Below, piece by piece: positions 50,354 through 59,416 of a DNA stretch of 64,000 bases. Location of the stretch: positions 248,001 to 312,000 of the forward strand of contig NZ_JAIQYY010000009.1 in assembly GCF_020181035.1 (NCBI RefSeq), in the 5' to 3' direction. The notes under the pieces are model-generated. The model was given only the letters and a program-made list of their open reading frames with translations, had not been told where the DNA came from and did not search any database. The DNA comes from Streptomyces sp. CoH27. Its GTDB lineage: Bacteria > Actinomycetota > Actinomycetes > Streptomycetales > Streptomycetaceae. Made by a program: the position numbers and the translations under genes. How positions within the stretch are numbered: position 1 is the first letter of the stretch; each line of letters begins with the position of its first letter.

Positions 50354-51520
50354 GTGACGAAGGTACTGGTCATCGGGGGCGGAATCGCGGGGACCGCGGC
50401 CGCGCTCGGGCTGTGCAAGGCGGGGTACGACGTCACCGTGTACGAGGCACACCCCGACACGGCGGCGGACATCGGCGCGTTTCTGACCCTGGCGACCAAC
50501 GGCATGCACGCCCTGGCGCAGCTCGACGCCACGGACGCGGTGACGGCCATCGGCTTTCCGCTGACGTCGCTGCGGCTGCTGGACAGCCAGGGCATCGAGC
50601 AGGCGCACGCGCCGCTCGGTGAGGTGGCCGACCCCGACATGCACTACCGCTGCCTGCGCCGCGGCGAGCTGAACACGGCCCTGCAGCGGGAGGCGGCCCG
50701 GCGCGGTGTCCCGCTGCGCCACGGCGTGCGCCTGACCGGTGTGACCGAGGGCTCGGACGGCGTCACCGCGCACTTCTCCGACGGGACCACGGCCGAGGCG
50801 GATCTCCTAGTCGGCGCCGACGGGCTCAACTCCACGGTGCGCGAGATTCTCACCCCCGGGGTCCGGCCCGGATACTCGGGGCAGCGAATCTTCTACGGCT
50901 ACACCGGCAGCGCTGCCGTCGCGGACCCGACCGGCGCCATCACCTTCGTCCGGGGCAGTGAGACCACGTTCGGGTACGCGGTGTCACCGGCGGGGGAGAC
51001 GTACTGGTTCGCCCGGGTGAACACGGACGCGCTGCCCGCCGACGGAACCGCGCACGAGGTCGCCTGGCGCGAGGAACTGCTGCCGCTGCTGCGCAAGGAC
51101 TCCTCACCGGCCGCCGGCATCGCCGCCGCCTCCGCCGGCTCCGTCCTGGTCACCAACGCCACCGAACTGCCGCTCGGCGTCGTATGGCACACCGGACGCG
51201 TGCTGCTCGTCGGCGACGCGGCCCACGCCGCCTCCCCGGCGACCGGCCAGGGTGCCTCGATGGCACTGGAGGACGCCGTCGTGCTCGCCAAGGCGCTGCG
51301 CGATCTGCCCGGCCTGCCCGCCGCGTTCGCCGCCTACGAGGCGCACCGCCGCCCGCGCGTGGAGCACAACATCACCGTCAGCGGCGGCATTTCGCGCGCC
51401 GGACACAACCAGGCCCGCCCGGGCCCGGTCGTGGCACGACCCGCCGACCCGGACGCGGCGCTGCTGCGCCAACTGGCCTGGGACAGCCCGCTGTCCGCCA
51501 CCCCGTCCGAGGAGCCCTGA
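50354..51520 (+). CDS. FAD-dependent monooxygenase (PHBH-type)
   Basis: 388 residues from GTG 50354; a TTG at 50339 is possible. The class A flavoprotein monooxygenase pattern is complete: GGGIAGTAAALGLCKAG (FAD ADP-binding), DLLVGADGLNSTVRE (DG motif) and GRVLLVGDAAHAASPATGQG (GD motif). It hydroxylates an aromatic or polyketide-like substrate using NAD(P)H and oxygen; the target is unknown. Not linked to a pathway here. Confidence 0.92.
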   Translation: MTKVLVIGGGIAGTAAALGLCKAGYDVTVYEAHPDTAADIGAFLTLATNGMHALAQLDATDAVTAIGFPLTSLRLLDSQGIEQAHAPLGEVADPDMHYRCLRRGELNTALQREAARRGVPLRHGVRLTGVTEGSDGVTAHFSDGTTAEADLLVGADGLNSTVREILTPGVRPGYSGQRIFYGYTGSAAVADPTGAITFVRGSETTFGYAVSPAGETYWFARVNTDALPADGTAHEVAWREELLPLLRKDSSPAAGIAAASAGSVLVTNATELPLGVVWHTGRVLLVGDAAHAASPATGQGASMALEDAVVLAKALRDLPGLPAAFAAYEAHRRPRVEHNITVSGGISRAGHNQARPGPVVARPADPDAALLRQLAWDSPLSATPSEEP

Positions 51521-51644
51521 GCGGTACCACCGGACGGTCACGCTCGCGAAAGTGCAAGAGGCGGAGCACTGGAGTCCATTGCCGGGGAAACCGCCGGGGC
51601 CGGATCGTTCCGTGCAACCGGCCCTTCGGCAACAAGGAGCACAG

Positions 51645-53429
51645 TTGCGACTCTTGAACAGAGCGGGCGGCGCCGTCGCCGCGGCCGTCGCCCTGGTCCT
51701 GGGCGGCGGCCTCGCATCCCCGGCGACGGCCGCCGCGCCCGCCGACGCGACCTACAGCGTGACCGTGGGGACCCCGGTGCCCTTCACCCACCCCACGGAC
51801 ACCCCCGCCACCCCTTACCTGGACCGGGACGGCACCTTCCACTACCAGCAGTCCGCCGCCCTGTACGGCGCCAAGGACCCGCGCACCTGGGACTTCTACA
51901 CCGGCAAGAACTTCGACTCCGCGAACTTCGACAACACCCTGAGCAAGGCGGTGAACCCGGCCAACCCCGCCGACCGCAACGACGACACGACCTGGCGCTG
52001 CAACAACAGCCCCACCGGCCGGGAGGCGACCTACGCGCCGAGCGGTTCCGGCTACGCCCAGAAGAACTACTGCGACCTGTCCGGGATGTGGGTCGACCCC
52101 GACACCGGTGACTGGTACGGCCTGGTGCACAACGAGTTCACCCCACAGCCCTTCGGCGACGGACTGCACTTCGACGCCATCGACTACGCCGTCTCGACCG
52201 ACCGCGGCCACACCTGGACCGTCAAGGACCATGTGATCACGTCCCCGTACAGCACCGAGCGCGGCGACACGACGGCCTTCCCGAACCAGACGTACTCCTA
52301 CGGCGACGGCGACCAGCGCCTCTTCGCCGACACCGCCTCCGGCTGGTTCTACGTCTATTACGGCTCCCGGATCATCGACAAGAGCGGCGGCTGGAAGGCG
52401 TTCTACGAGCATGTCGCCCGCGCCCCGATCGCCGCCAAGATGGCTCCTGGCTCCTGGCAGAAGTGGTACGACGGCGTCTGGTCCCAGCCGGGCATCGGCG
52501 GCAAGGAGAGCGACATCGTCCCCGTGGACGCCGGGCACCCCACCGGGTACACACCCGCCTCCGCCGAGTACGACCCCGCCCACACCGGCGCCGCCGTCCA
52601 GCAGATCGCGGCCGGCACGATGCCCCCGACCTCGCCGCTGTTCGTCATGAACATCACCTACGACGCCTATCTCGGCCTCTACATCGGCACACCGCAGGCC
52701 GTCGACCAGAGCGGCACCTCACCGCAGTACCTCTACGCCACGGACGATCTGACCACGCAGAAGTGGCACCTCATCGGGGACACCGGCAGTTACACCAACG
52801 CCTCCTGGTACCGCTGGTTCCTCGACCGCGCCAACCGCACCAGCTCCACGATCGTCGGCAGGACCTTCCGCTCCTACTGCTCCTTCGGCTGCTCGCACGA
52901 CGCCTCCGGAGAGTACGTGGACATCACCGTCGACTCCGCCAGGCCCGCGGCCCCCATGGACACGAGCCGCCGCTACCGCATCGCCAACGGCACGGGCCGG
53001 CTCCTCGCCCAGGTGACCGGCGGCTCCGCGACCACCTCGCTGGCCCGGCCCGCCGCATCTGGCCGCGACACCTGGGTCTTCACACCGACCGGCGACGGCG
53101 CCTTCACCATCGCCAATGCGGTGAGCGGACGGCTGCTCGGCGTCGACTCCGGCTCCACGGCAGGCCGTGCCTGGGGCGCCCGGCCCACCGTCACCAGGGC
53201 ACCTACCGGCCGGTCGGCCGTCGGACAGCAGTGGTTCGTGATCGCGAACGCCGGCGGCCACGGCTACCGCCTGGTCAACCGCTACAGCGGCCTCGTGCTC
53301 GGCCTCTCCGGCACGGTCGGCCGCTTCGCCGAGACAACGCCGGTGCGCACGTGGACGGACGGTGGCGGGAGTGCCGTGGGCGGGGGCCGCAGCGCTGGGG
53401 AACAGACGCTGTCTCTCAGCGCTGCCTGA
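51645..53429 (+). CDS. Secreted propeller-like protein with C-terminal beta-trefoil
   Basis: 594 residues from TTG 51645 (MRLLNRAGGA), chosen because AAGGAG lies 8-13 bases upstream and it gives a proper signal peptide (VAAAVALVLGGGLASPATAAA). Residues 40-440 look like a five-bladed propeller glycosidase-type fold (YLDRDGTFHYQQSAA, DWYGLVHNEFTPQPF, STDRGHTWTVKDHV, WFYVYYGSRIID), but I cannot assign a family. Residues 450-570 are a ricin-type trefoil (RYRIANGTGRLLAQV, VSGRLLGVDSG, QQWFV), a carbohydrate-binding module. Secreted glycan-active protein is the best inference. Confidence 0.8.
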   Translation: MRLLNRAGGAVAAAVALVLGGGLASPATAAAPADATYSVTVGTPVPFTHPTDTPATPYLDRDGTFHYQQSAALYGAKDPRTWDFYTGKNFDSANFDNTLSKAVNPANPADRNDDTTWRCNNSPTGREATYAPSGSGYAQKNYCDLSGMWVDPDTGDWYGLVHNEFTPQPFGDGLHFDAIDYAVSTDRGHTWTVKDHVITSPYSTERGDTTAFPNQTYSYGDGDQRLFADTASGWFYVYYGSRIIDKSGGWKAFYEHVARAPIAAKMAPGSWQKWYDGVWSQPGIGGKESDIVPVDAGHPTGYTPASAEYDPAHTGAAVQQIAAGTMPPTSPLFVMNITYDAYLGLYIGTPQAVDQSGTSPQYLYATDDLTTQKWHLIGDTGSYTNASWYRWFLDRANRTSSTIVGRTFRSYCSFGCSHDASGEYVDITVDSARPAAPMDTSRRYRIANGTGRLLAQVTGGSATTSLARPAASGRDTWVFTPTGDGAFTIANAVSGRLLGVDSGSTAGRAWGARPTVTRAPTGRSAVGQQWFVIANAGGHGYRLVNRYSGLVLGLSGTVGRFAETTPVRTWTDGGGSAVGGGRSAGEQTLSLSAA

Positions 53430-53486
53430 ACCTCCGAGGCACACAAACCCTCAAGGCACCACGGGACTTCTGGCTATCCTGCGCCC

Positions 53487-54308
53487 ATGTCGATCATCAA
53501 CGGGGAATCCGGCAAGGGATCCGACGCCCGCTTGGCGCTGACCGCGGCCCAGGCGGGCGCCGCCGTGGTCCGTGACCTCTACGGCGGCCGGCTCGCGCGC
53601 TACGACAAGTCCGCCGGCGACTTCGCGACCGAGGCGGACCTGGCCGCCGAGCGGGCCATCCTGGACGTGCTGCGTGCCGCCCGCCCCGACGATGCCGTGA
53701 CCGGCGAGGAGAGCGGACGCTCCGGTGCCGCCGACGCCCGGCGCCGCTGGCTCGTCGACCCGCTGTGCGGCACCCTCAACTACGCCGTGCGGACCATGCT
53801 CGCCGGCGTGAACGTCGCCCTGCGGGAGGACGCGCGGGTCACGGCCGCCGCCACGGCCGACCCGTTCAGCGGCGAGGTGTTCTGGACCGACGGGGACGCG
53901 GCCTGGGTGCGCTCGGCCGACGGCACCGACGAACAGCTGATGCCGACGGCCGGTTCCGCCCTGGTCGACATCAACCTCGACCCCCCGTTCCCCCACGCGC
54001 CCGGCTTCCGGGCCGTCGGCCTCCTGGCCGACCCGGGCTTCGCGGAGCGGTTCCGGCCCCGGGTGATCTCCAGCACCCTCGCCGTGGCCTGGGTTGCCGC
54101 CGGCCGCCGGGCCGCCTACGTCACCGACGGCGACCTGCGCGACAGCGTGCACTTCGCGGCCGGCATCGCGCTGTGCCGGGCGGCGGGCTGCATGGTGACC
54201 GGCCTGTACGGCGAGCCCGTGCTCAGCGGCGCGGGCGGGCTGATCGCGGCCGCCGACCCGGAGACCCACGCCGCGCTGCTGGAACTGGTCAAGCATCAGA
54301 CGCCGTAG
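53487..54308 (+). CDS. Inositol monophosphatase-family protein with altered metal motif
   Basis: 273 residues. Family marks: TEADLAAERAILDVLR, TGEESG, WLVDPLCGTLNYAV (about 88-101) and the late DSVHFAAGIALCRAAG. The usual DPxDGTxNF motif reads D91-P-L-C94-G-T96, so one Mg-ligand Asp is Cys. It may be a subfamily variant, and catalysis may differ or be lost. Typical substrates of the family are inositol phosphates, histidinol phosphate or PAP. Confidence 0.85.
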   Translation: MSIINGESGKGSDARLALTAAQAGAAVVRDLYGGRLARYDKSAGDFATEADLAAERAILDVLRAARPDDAVTGEESGRSGAADARRRWLVDPLCGTLNYAVRTMLAGVNVALREDARVTAAATADPFSGEVFWTDGDAAWVRSADGTDEQLMPTAGSALVDINLDPPFPHAPGFRAVGLLADPGFAERFRPRVISSTLAVAWVAAGRRAAYVTDGDLRDSVHFAAGIALCRAAGCMVTGLYGEPVLSGAGGLIAAADPETHAALLELVKHQTP

Positions 54309-54360
54309 GGGAGTTGATGGCCGTCTCGACGTGCGCCCCGCCGTCTGATGTGATTCCGGC

Positions 54361-55713
54361 ATGACGACGGCCCACGACCTCGCCGCACACCTCGGTCCGG
54401 CCCTGGACACCCGCCCGGACGCCCTCCACGACATCACGGAGGACTTCGGGCACCTCGTCCGGGCTGTGCCGCGCGCCGTACTGCGCCCACGGTCCGTCGC
54501 CGACATCCAGCGCCTGCTGGAGTACGCCGGGCCCCGGGGCATCCCGGTGAGCGTGCACGGCGGCGGACACTCGATGTACGGCCAGGGGCAGGCGGACGGC
54601 GGGATCGTCGTGGACCTGCGCGGGATGCGGCCGGTCGGGCCCGTGACGGACAGTCAAGTAACTGTATCCGCAGGCGCGTTGTGGCGGGACGTGCTCGCCG
54701 CCACCCTGCCGCACGGACTGACACCGCCCGTCCTCACCGACTACCTGGGCGCGAGCGTCGGCGGCGTGCTGTCGGCGGGCGGGCTCGGCGGCGCCGGCCA
54801 CCGGCACGGCCTGGTCGCGGACCAGGTCCTGGAGCTGGAGGTGGTGACCGGCGCCGGCGAGCACCGCTTCTGCTCGCCCGACCGGGCCCCGGAGCTCTTC
54901 CACACCGTGCTCGCCGGGCTCGGCCAGTGCGCCGTGATCGTCTCCGCCACCCTGCGACTGGTCCCCGCACCCGCCCGGGTCCGCCGCTACTGCCTCTCCT
55001 ACACCGACCTCACCCGTTTCCTGGCCGACCAGCGGATGCTCGCAGAGGAAGGGCGCTTCGCCCATCTGGAGGGCCAGGCCCGCCCGGCCGACGACGGCCG
55101 GCCGTACCTGATCGAGGCCGTGGCCCCGCACACCGGCCAACTCCCGCCGGATGACGCCCGCATGCTCACCGGCCTCGCCCACGACCCCACCGCCATGGAG
55201 ACCGCCGACCTCAGCTACGCCGAGTTCGCACACCGCGTGGACACGGACGAAGAGGTCCTCACGGAGACGGGGGAGTGGCTGCACCCGCACCCGTGGCTCA
55301 ACCTGCTCCTCCCGCACGACCGCGCCGAGCCCCTCGTCCGCGCCGTACTCGCCGACCCGGCCTTCGACGATCTGCGCGAGACCGGTCTCGTCCTGCTGTA
55401 CCCGCTCCTGTCCGCCCGGCTCCGCGCCCCTCTCTTCCAGCGCCCGCCCGGCGACGTCCTGTATCTGTTCGCCCTGCTGCGCACGGCGCCGCCCGGCAGC
55501 CCGGAGACGGCCGCGGCGATGGTGGCCGCCAACCGCAAGGTCTATGAACTCGCCCGATCCCAGGGCGCCGTCGCCTACCCGGTCAACGCCCTGCCCATGT
55601 CGGACACCGACTGGCGGGCCCACTACGGCAGCCGCTGGCAGGCTCTCGCGGACGCCAAACGGCGCCACGACCCGTACCTGGTCCTGGCACGGGGACACGG
55701 CCTGCGGTTCTGA
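54361..55713 (+). CDS. FAD-linked oxidase, cytokinin dehydrogenase-like
   Basis: 450 residues. FAD_binding_4 domain about 35-210: SVADIQRLLEYAGPRGIPVS, VHGGGHSMYGQG with His in GGHS as the probable covalent flavin attachment site, and LGASVGGVLSAGG. The second half resembles the cytokinin-binding domain (PYLIEAVAP, HPWLNLLLPHD and the final RHDPYLVLARGHGL with ending GxGxRF). Cytokinin dehydrogenase-like activity (oxidising N6-isopentenyl-adenine-type amines) is a fair guess; other amine or alcohol oxidation is possible. No signal peptide. Confidence 0.85.
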   Translation: MTTAHDLAAHLGPALDTRPDALHDITEDFGHLVRAVPRAVLRPRSVADIQRLLEYAGPRGIPVSVHGGGHSMYGQGQADGGIVVDLRGMRPVGPVTDSQVTVSAGALWRDVLAATLPHGLTPPVLTDYLGASVGGVLSAGGLGGAGHRHGLVADQVLELEVVTGAGEHRFCSPDRAPELFHTVLAGLGQCAVIVSATLRLVPAPARVRRYCLSYTDLTRFLADQRMLAEEGRFAHLEGQARPADDGRPYLIEAVAPHTGQLPPDDARMLTGLAHDPTAMETADLSYAEFAHRVDTDEEVLTETGEWLHPHPWLNLLLPHDRAEPLVRAVLADPAFDDLRETGLVLLYPLLSARLRAPLFQRPPGDVLYLFALLRTAPPGSPETAAAMVAANRKVYELARSQGAVAYPVNALPMSDTDWRAHYGSRWQALADAKRRHDPYLVLARGHGLRF

Positions 55714-55814
55714 AGGGGACCCGTGCGGGCCCACGAACGGCGTACGTGAAGAGGCGGACGGCGCGGGGCGCGGGTGTGATGGATACGCCCCAACGTCAAC
55801 CAGTGAGGCAGATC

Positions 55815-56054
55815 ATGCGTCTTCGCAGTTTCGCCACAACGGCCGTGCTCGCGGGTGTCCTCGCCACGGGAGGCTCGGCGACCGCCTTCGCCGCCGACCC
55901 CAACCCCGTCGGTGTGGCCGGCAACAGCCCGGGCGTCGTCTCGGGCAATGTCATCCAGATTCCGGTCGATGTCGACGCCAACGTCTGCGGCAACAGCATC
56001 AACCTCGTCGGCCTGCTGAACCCGGCCGCCGGGAACGTGTGCGTCAACGAGTGA
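55815..56054 (+). CDS. Short chaplin
   Basis: 79 residues from ATG 55815 with GTGAGG upstream. Signal peptide 1-27 (cleavage near AFA-ADPN). The mature protein is a single chaplin domain: GNSPGVVSGNVIQIPVDVDA, then NVCGNSINLVGLLNPAAGN with Cys58 and Cys76. Short chaplins self-assemble into amyloid-like fibres that make aerial hyphae and spores hydrophobic. Alone here, with no rodlin or long chaplin. Confidence 0.95.
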   Translation: MRLRSFATTAVLAGVLATGGSATAFAADPNPVGVAGNSPGVVSGNVIQIPVDVDANVCGNSINLVGLLNPAAGNVCVNE

Positions 56055-56060
56055 CGCCCG

Positions 56061-56102
56061 CCGTGGGGCGGCTCCCGCACCGGGTCGGGAGCCTCCCCAC
56101 GG
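56061..56102. terminator. Bidirectional hairpin terminator
   Basis: CCGTGGGG-C-GGCTCCC (56061-56076) pairs with GGGAGCC-T-CCCCACGG (56087-56102), one mismatch. Between convergent chaplin and acyltransferase genes. Confidence 0.85.
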
Positions 56103-56106
56103 CTGC

Positions 56107-57276
56107 TCAGTCTCTCGTCGCGGCCTGGGCCTCGCGATGGGCGGCCGCCGTGGCGGCCGGGCGGCGCCGGCGGAGCAGCAGACGTCTCGCCGGGAGCTCC
56201 ACCTTCTCGTAGAGCAGCCAGGACAGGGCGAGCGAGAGAGCGAACACGGTCGCGGTCACGGCCGTCCCCGCCAGGCCACCGAAGTGCGGCTTGATGCCGA
56301 GCAGGTGCGTCCCCGCGCGCAGCACCAGCAGATGGACCATGTAGAAGGCGAAGGACAGCTCTCCGAGCCGTACCATCCGCCGGCCGCGCCACATCGACGG
56401 CAGCCCCTTCAGGTCCGCGTTCGCCGCCGCCGGGATCAGCAGGGTGAAGCCGAGGATCGTGCACATGGTCGCGGAGTAGCCGAGCGGGGCCTGCGGAACC
56501 AGGAAATAGCCGATGATCGCCAGGGCGAGCGAGGCCTCCAGGCCGGGTCCGCGCCAGCGGCCGAGCAGGACCAGCCGCGCGGTGACCGCGCCGAGGACGA
56601 ACTCGGGCAGCCGGGCAGCTGGGAACGAGTACAGGGCGTACGTCCACCAGTGCTGGGAGTCCGCCCGCGAGATCACCACGATCGCCGCCAGCGACAGCCC
56701 GCCCAGTGCGACCGATCCGCGCACGCCGAGCCTGCGCAGCAGCAGGATCAGCAGCGGGAAGGACGCGTAGAAGAAGGCCTCGCAGGCCAGGGACCAGCTC
56801 ACCGGGTTGAGCGTCTGCCACCAGGGCCGCCACCAGGAATGCAGCAGCAGCACATTGGCCACCGCCTGCGTCGGCGTCGGCTGTGCGTTGCGCTCCAGCG
56901 TGAGCGCCAGCAGGAACGCGAGGCCGACGGTCACCAGGTGCAGCGGATAGATTCTGGCGATGCGGCGCCGCCAGAAGCCGAGCGCCCGGTCGTGGGGTCT
57001 CGCCGACCAGGTCAGTACAAAGCCGGACAACACGAAGAAGAACGACACTCCGACTGCACCGGAGCTGAAGCCCCAGTACACCAGGCGGCCGGCGGTGCCG
57101 TCGAAGTAACCGAAGTTGTTCACGTGCAGTCCGAACACCAGCAGCGCCGCCATCCACCGCAGTCCGGTCAGGGACGGCAGTGAGGTGTTGGCGGCGCGCG
57201 GGGAGTCCCTGGCGGTCGCTTCGCCGTCAGGGGTGTGCGGCGTCGTCCGGAGCGTCCGGGTCGTCGCCGTGGTCAT
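56107..57276 (-). CDS. Acyltransferase 3 (OafA/ExoZ family) membrane protein
   Basis: 389 residues. About ten membrane segments and the Acyl_transf_3 signature: SLTGLRWMAALLVFGLHVNNF at the N-terminus, where His is likely catalytic, FFFVLSGFVLTWS, FWRRRIARIYPLHLV and WSLACEAFFYASFP. It would O-acylate a cell-surface sugar or secreted metabolite. The last residues are Arg/Ala-rich and cytoplasmic. Monocistronic. Confidence 0.93.
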   Translation of the reverse strand: MTTATTRTLRTTPHTPDGEATARDSPRAANTSLPSLTGLRWMAALLVFGLHVNNFGYFDGTAGRLVYWGFSSGAVGVSFFFVLSGFVLTWSARPHDRALGFWRRRIARIYPLHLVTVGLAFLLALTLERNAQPTPTQAVANVLLLHSWWRPWWQTLNPVSWSLACEAFFYASFPLLILLLRRLGVRGSVALGGLSLAAIVVISRADSQHWWTYALYSFPAARLPEFVLGAVTARLVLLGRWRGPGLEASLALAIIGYFLVPQAPLGYSATMCTILGFTLLIPAAANADLKGLPSMWRGRRMVRLGELSFAFYMVHLLVLRAGTHLLGIKPHFGGLAGTAVTATVFALSLALSWLLYEKVELPARRLLLRRRRPAATAAAHREAQAATRD

Positions 57277-57465
57277 CGAATCACCTGCCGCAGAGGATTG
57301 GCGTGGGGCATGAAGGGGAACGTTGCCCGTTCACCTCCGATCATGGCCCTACATGGCAAACATCACACTAGTGCCGAACGACGCACCCCTCCGGATGCCA
57401 CGGACAGCCGGACCAGTACACCCGTACGAGTGATGGCGCCCTGGCTGCGCCGTGGACAGCGAAAC

Positions 57466-57501
57466 GCCCGGCGGCCCGCTTCGGTGCGCGGGCCGCCGGG
57501 C
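57466..57501 (-). terminator. Terminator of the inositol operon
   Basis: GCCCGGCGGCCCGC (57466-57479) and GCGGGCCGCCGGGC (57488-57501) form a perfect 14-bp stem with an 8-nt loop, 16 nt beyond the last stop. Confidence 0.9.
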
Positions 57502-57516
57502 AGGGCACGGGAGCGG

Positions 57517-58383
57517 CTAGGCGGACAGCTCCTTCGTGATCCGCTCCAGCATGAACGCCGAGGACTCGCGGGCCCGCTCCTCCCAGGCGAAGACGCACGC
57601 CGTGGCCACGCCGTCGAAATTCAGCTCCCGTAGGGTACCGAAGAAGGCCTCCCAGTCGACCTCGCCCTGGCCGATGTCCAGGTGCTGGTGGATGCGGGCC
57701 TGGGTGCCGGGCGGGTTGAGGATGTAGCGCAGCCCGCTGGAACCCTTGTGGTTGAAGGAGTCCGCGATGTGGACGTGCTTCAGCTTGTCGCCGGCGTAGC
57801 GCATCATCCCCGCGATGTCCGCCGCCGGGCCGGCCCCGGACAGATGGAAGGAGTGCGGGGCGCAGTACAGGTAGTTCACCCACGGCTTGTTGATCGCGCG
57901 GACCAGGTCGACCGCGGGGGTGTTCTCCTCGCAGAAGTCGTCCGGGTGCGCCTCCAGGTTCAGCGCGATGCCCTCCCGCTCGAACAGGGGCACCAGTTCC
58001 TCCAGCGAGCGCCAGAACGCGGCCTCGCTCTCCGCGGCCCGCTCGGGACGGCCGTTGAACTCCGAGTTCATCAGCGGGCATTCGAGCTCCGCGGTGATCT
58101 CGATCATTCGCTTCCAGTAGCGGACGGCCGCCTGCCGCTCGGCCTCGTCCGGGGACGACCACGTGTACAGCGGCAGCACCGAGGACAGCTTCACCCCGTG
58201 CCGGCGCAGGGAGTTCTTCAGCCCGGCCACGCGCTCGTCGTCCGCCCGCGGGTGCAGGAAGAACGGCATGAAGTCGTCGCGGGGGGACAACTCGACGTAC
58301 TCGTAGCCGAGTTCGGCCACCGTACGCACCATGTCGTCGATCGGCAGGGCGCGGAACATGTACGGGTCGATGGCGATCTTCAC
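57517..58383 (-). CDS. Sugar-phosphate isomerase/epimerase (IolH/IolI-like)
   Basis: 288 residues from GTG 58383 (GGAGG upstream, overlapping the iolG stop as GTGA). AP-endonuclease-2-like TIM barrel: ELGYEYVELSPRDD, NLEAHPDDF, metal ligands in LKHVHIADSFNHKG. In inositol operons such proteins isomerise inosose or act on keto-inositol intermediates. Last gene of the operon, so a role in the same pathway is likely. Confidence 0.88.
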   Translation of the reverse strand: MKIAIDPYMFRALPIDDMVRTVAELGYEYVELSPRDDFMPFFLHPRADDERVAGLKNSLRRHGVKLSSVLPLYTWSSPDEAERQAAVRYWKRMIEITAELECPLMNSEFNGRPERAAESEAAFWRSLEELVPLFEREGIALNLEAHPDDFCEENTPAVDLVRAINKPWVNYLYCAPHSFHLSGAGPAADIAGMMRYAGDKLKHVHIADSFNHKGSSGLRYILNPPGTQARIHQHLDIGQGEVDWEAFFGTLRELNFDGVATACVFAWEERARESSAFMLERITKELSA

Positions 58384-59396
58384 GCGGCACCTCCGTAGAA
58401 GGCGGGGCGGGGCTTGAGGTCGGTGGCGACGACGCGCCCGGACTCCAGGGCGTCGACCGTCGCGGCCGTGATCACGGTGGCGGCGTAGCCGTCCCAGGCC
58501 GATGGACCGGTGGGCTCGTCGCCGGCCGCCAGGCCCGCGATCCACTCGCGGAACTCGGTGTCGAAGGCGTCCCGGAAGCGCCCCACCCAGTCCGTGAGCA
58601 CCTCGGTGCTGTGCGATCCGGCGGTACGTACCCCGACCGCGGCCGGGTCCGGCAGCCGCACCAGGCCCTCCTCGCCGACGGCCTCGCACTGGATGTCGTA
58701 GCCGTACTGGCAGTTGACGAAGACCTCAAGGTCGACACGGACGCCCTTGGCGGTCTCGAACAGCATGATCTGCGGGTCCTTGAGGTGCGAGAACCGCTTG
58801 CCCGTGGCGCGCGGTGTGATCACCTGGGTGGAGACGATCTCGTCGTCCAGCAGCCAGCGCAGGACGTCCACCTCGTGCACCGCCGTGTCCAGCGCGGCCA
58901 TCGCCGAGGTGTAGGACTCGGGGACGGTCGGGTTGCGGTGGGCGCAGTGCACGATCAGCGGCGCACCGATCCGGCCCGAGTCGATGACCTGCTTCAGCTG
59001 CCGGTAGCCGGCGTCGTAGCGGCGCATGAAACCGACCTGGACCAGGCGCCGGCCGTGGGCCTGCTCCGCCTCGATGATCCTCAGACAGTCCTCGGCGGTG
59101 GTGGCGAGCGGCTTCTCGCAGAACACCGGCTTCCCGGCGGCGATCGCGTTCAGGACGTGCTCGGCGTGCGTCGGACCCCAGGAGGTCACGAGGACCGCGT
59201 CGACATCGTCGGCCGCGACCACTGCCGCGCCGTCGGGCAGCACCCGGGCACCGACCGGGGCCGCCGCGTCGGCGGCACGGCCGGCGTCGATGTCGGTCAC
59301 CGCGGTCACCCGCGCCCCGGTCACGGTGTCGGTGAGGCGCCGGATGTGCTCCTTGCCGATCCAGCCGGCGCCGATGACTCCTACACGTACGGTCAT
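58380..59396 (-). CDS. iolG: Inositol 2-dehydrogenase (Gfo/Idh/MocA)
   Basis: 338 residues. Rossmann motif GVIGAGWIGKEH at 6-17; EKPL (family signature with catalytic Lys, about residue 97) as VFCEKPLATT; ALDTAVHEVDVLRWL with the catalytic Asp/His pair. It oxidises myo-inositol to 2-keto-myo-inositol with NAD+. The operon setting with iolE and iolD supports this over other sugar dehydrogenases of the family. Confidence 0.9.
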   Translation of the reverse strand: MTVRVGVIGAGWIGKEHIRRLTDTVTGARVTAVTDIDAGRAADAAAPVGARVLPDGAAVVAADDVDAVLVTSWGPTHAEHVLNAIAAGKPVFCEKPLATTAEDCLRIIEAEQAHGRRLVQVGFMRRYDAGYRQLKQVIDSGRIGAPLIVHCAHRNPTVPESYTSAMAALDTAVHEVDVLRWLLDDEIVSTQVITPRATGKRFSHLKDPQIMLFETAKGVRVDLEVFVNCQYGYDIQCEAVGEEGLVRLPDPAAVGVRTAGSHSTEVLTDWVGRFRDAFDTEFREWIAGLAAGDEPTGPSAWDGYAATVITAATVDALESGRVVATDLKPRPAFYGGAA

Positions 59397-59416
59397 GGTC
59401 AGTCCTTCACTGAGGT

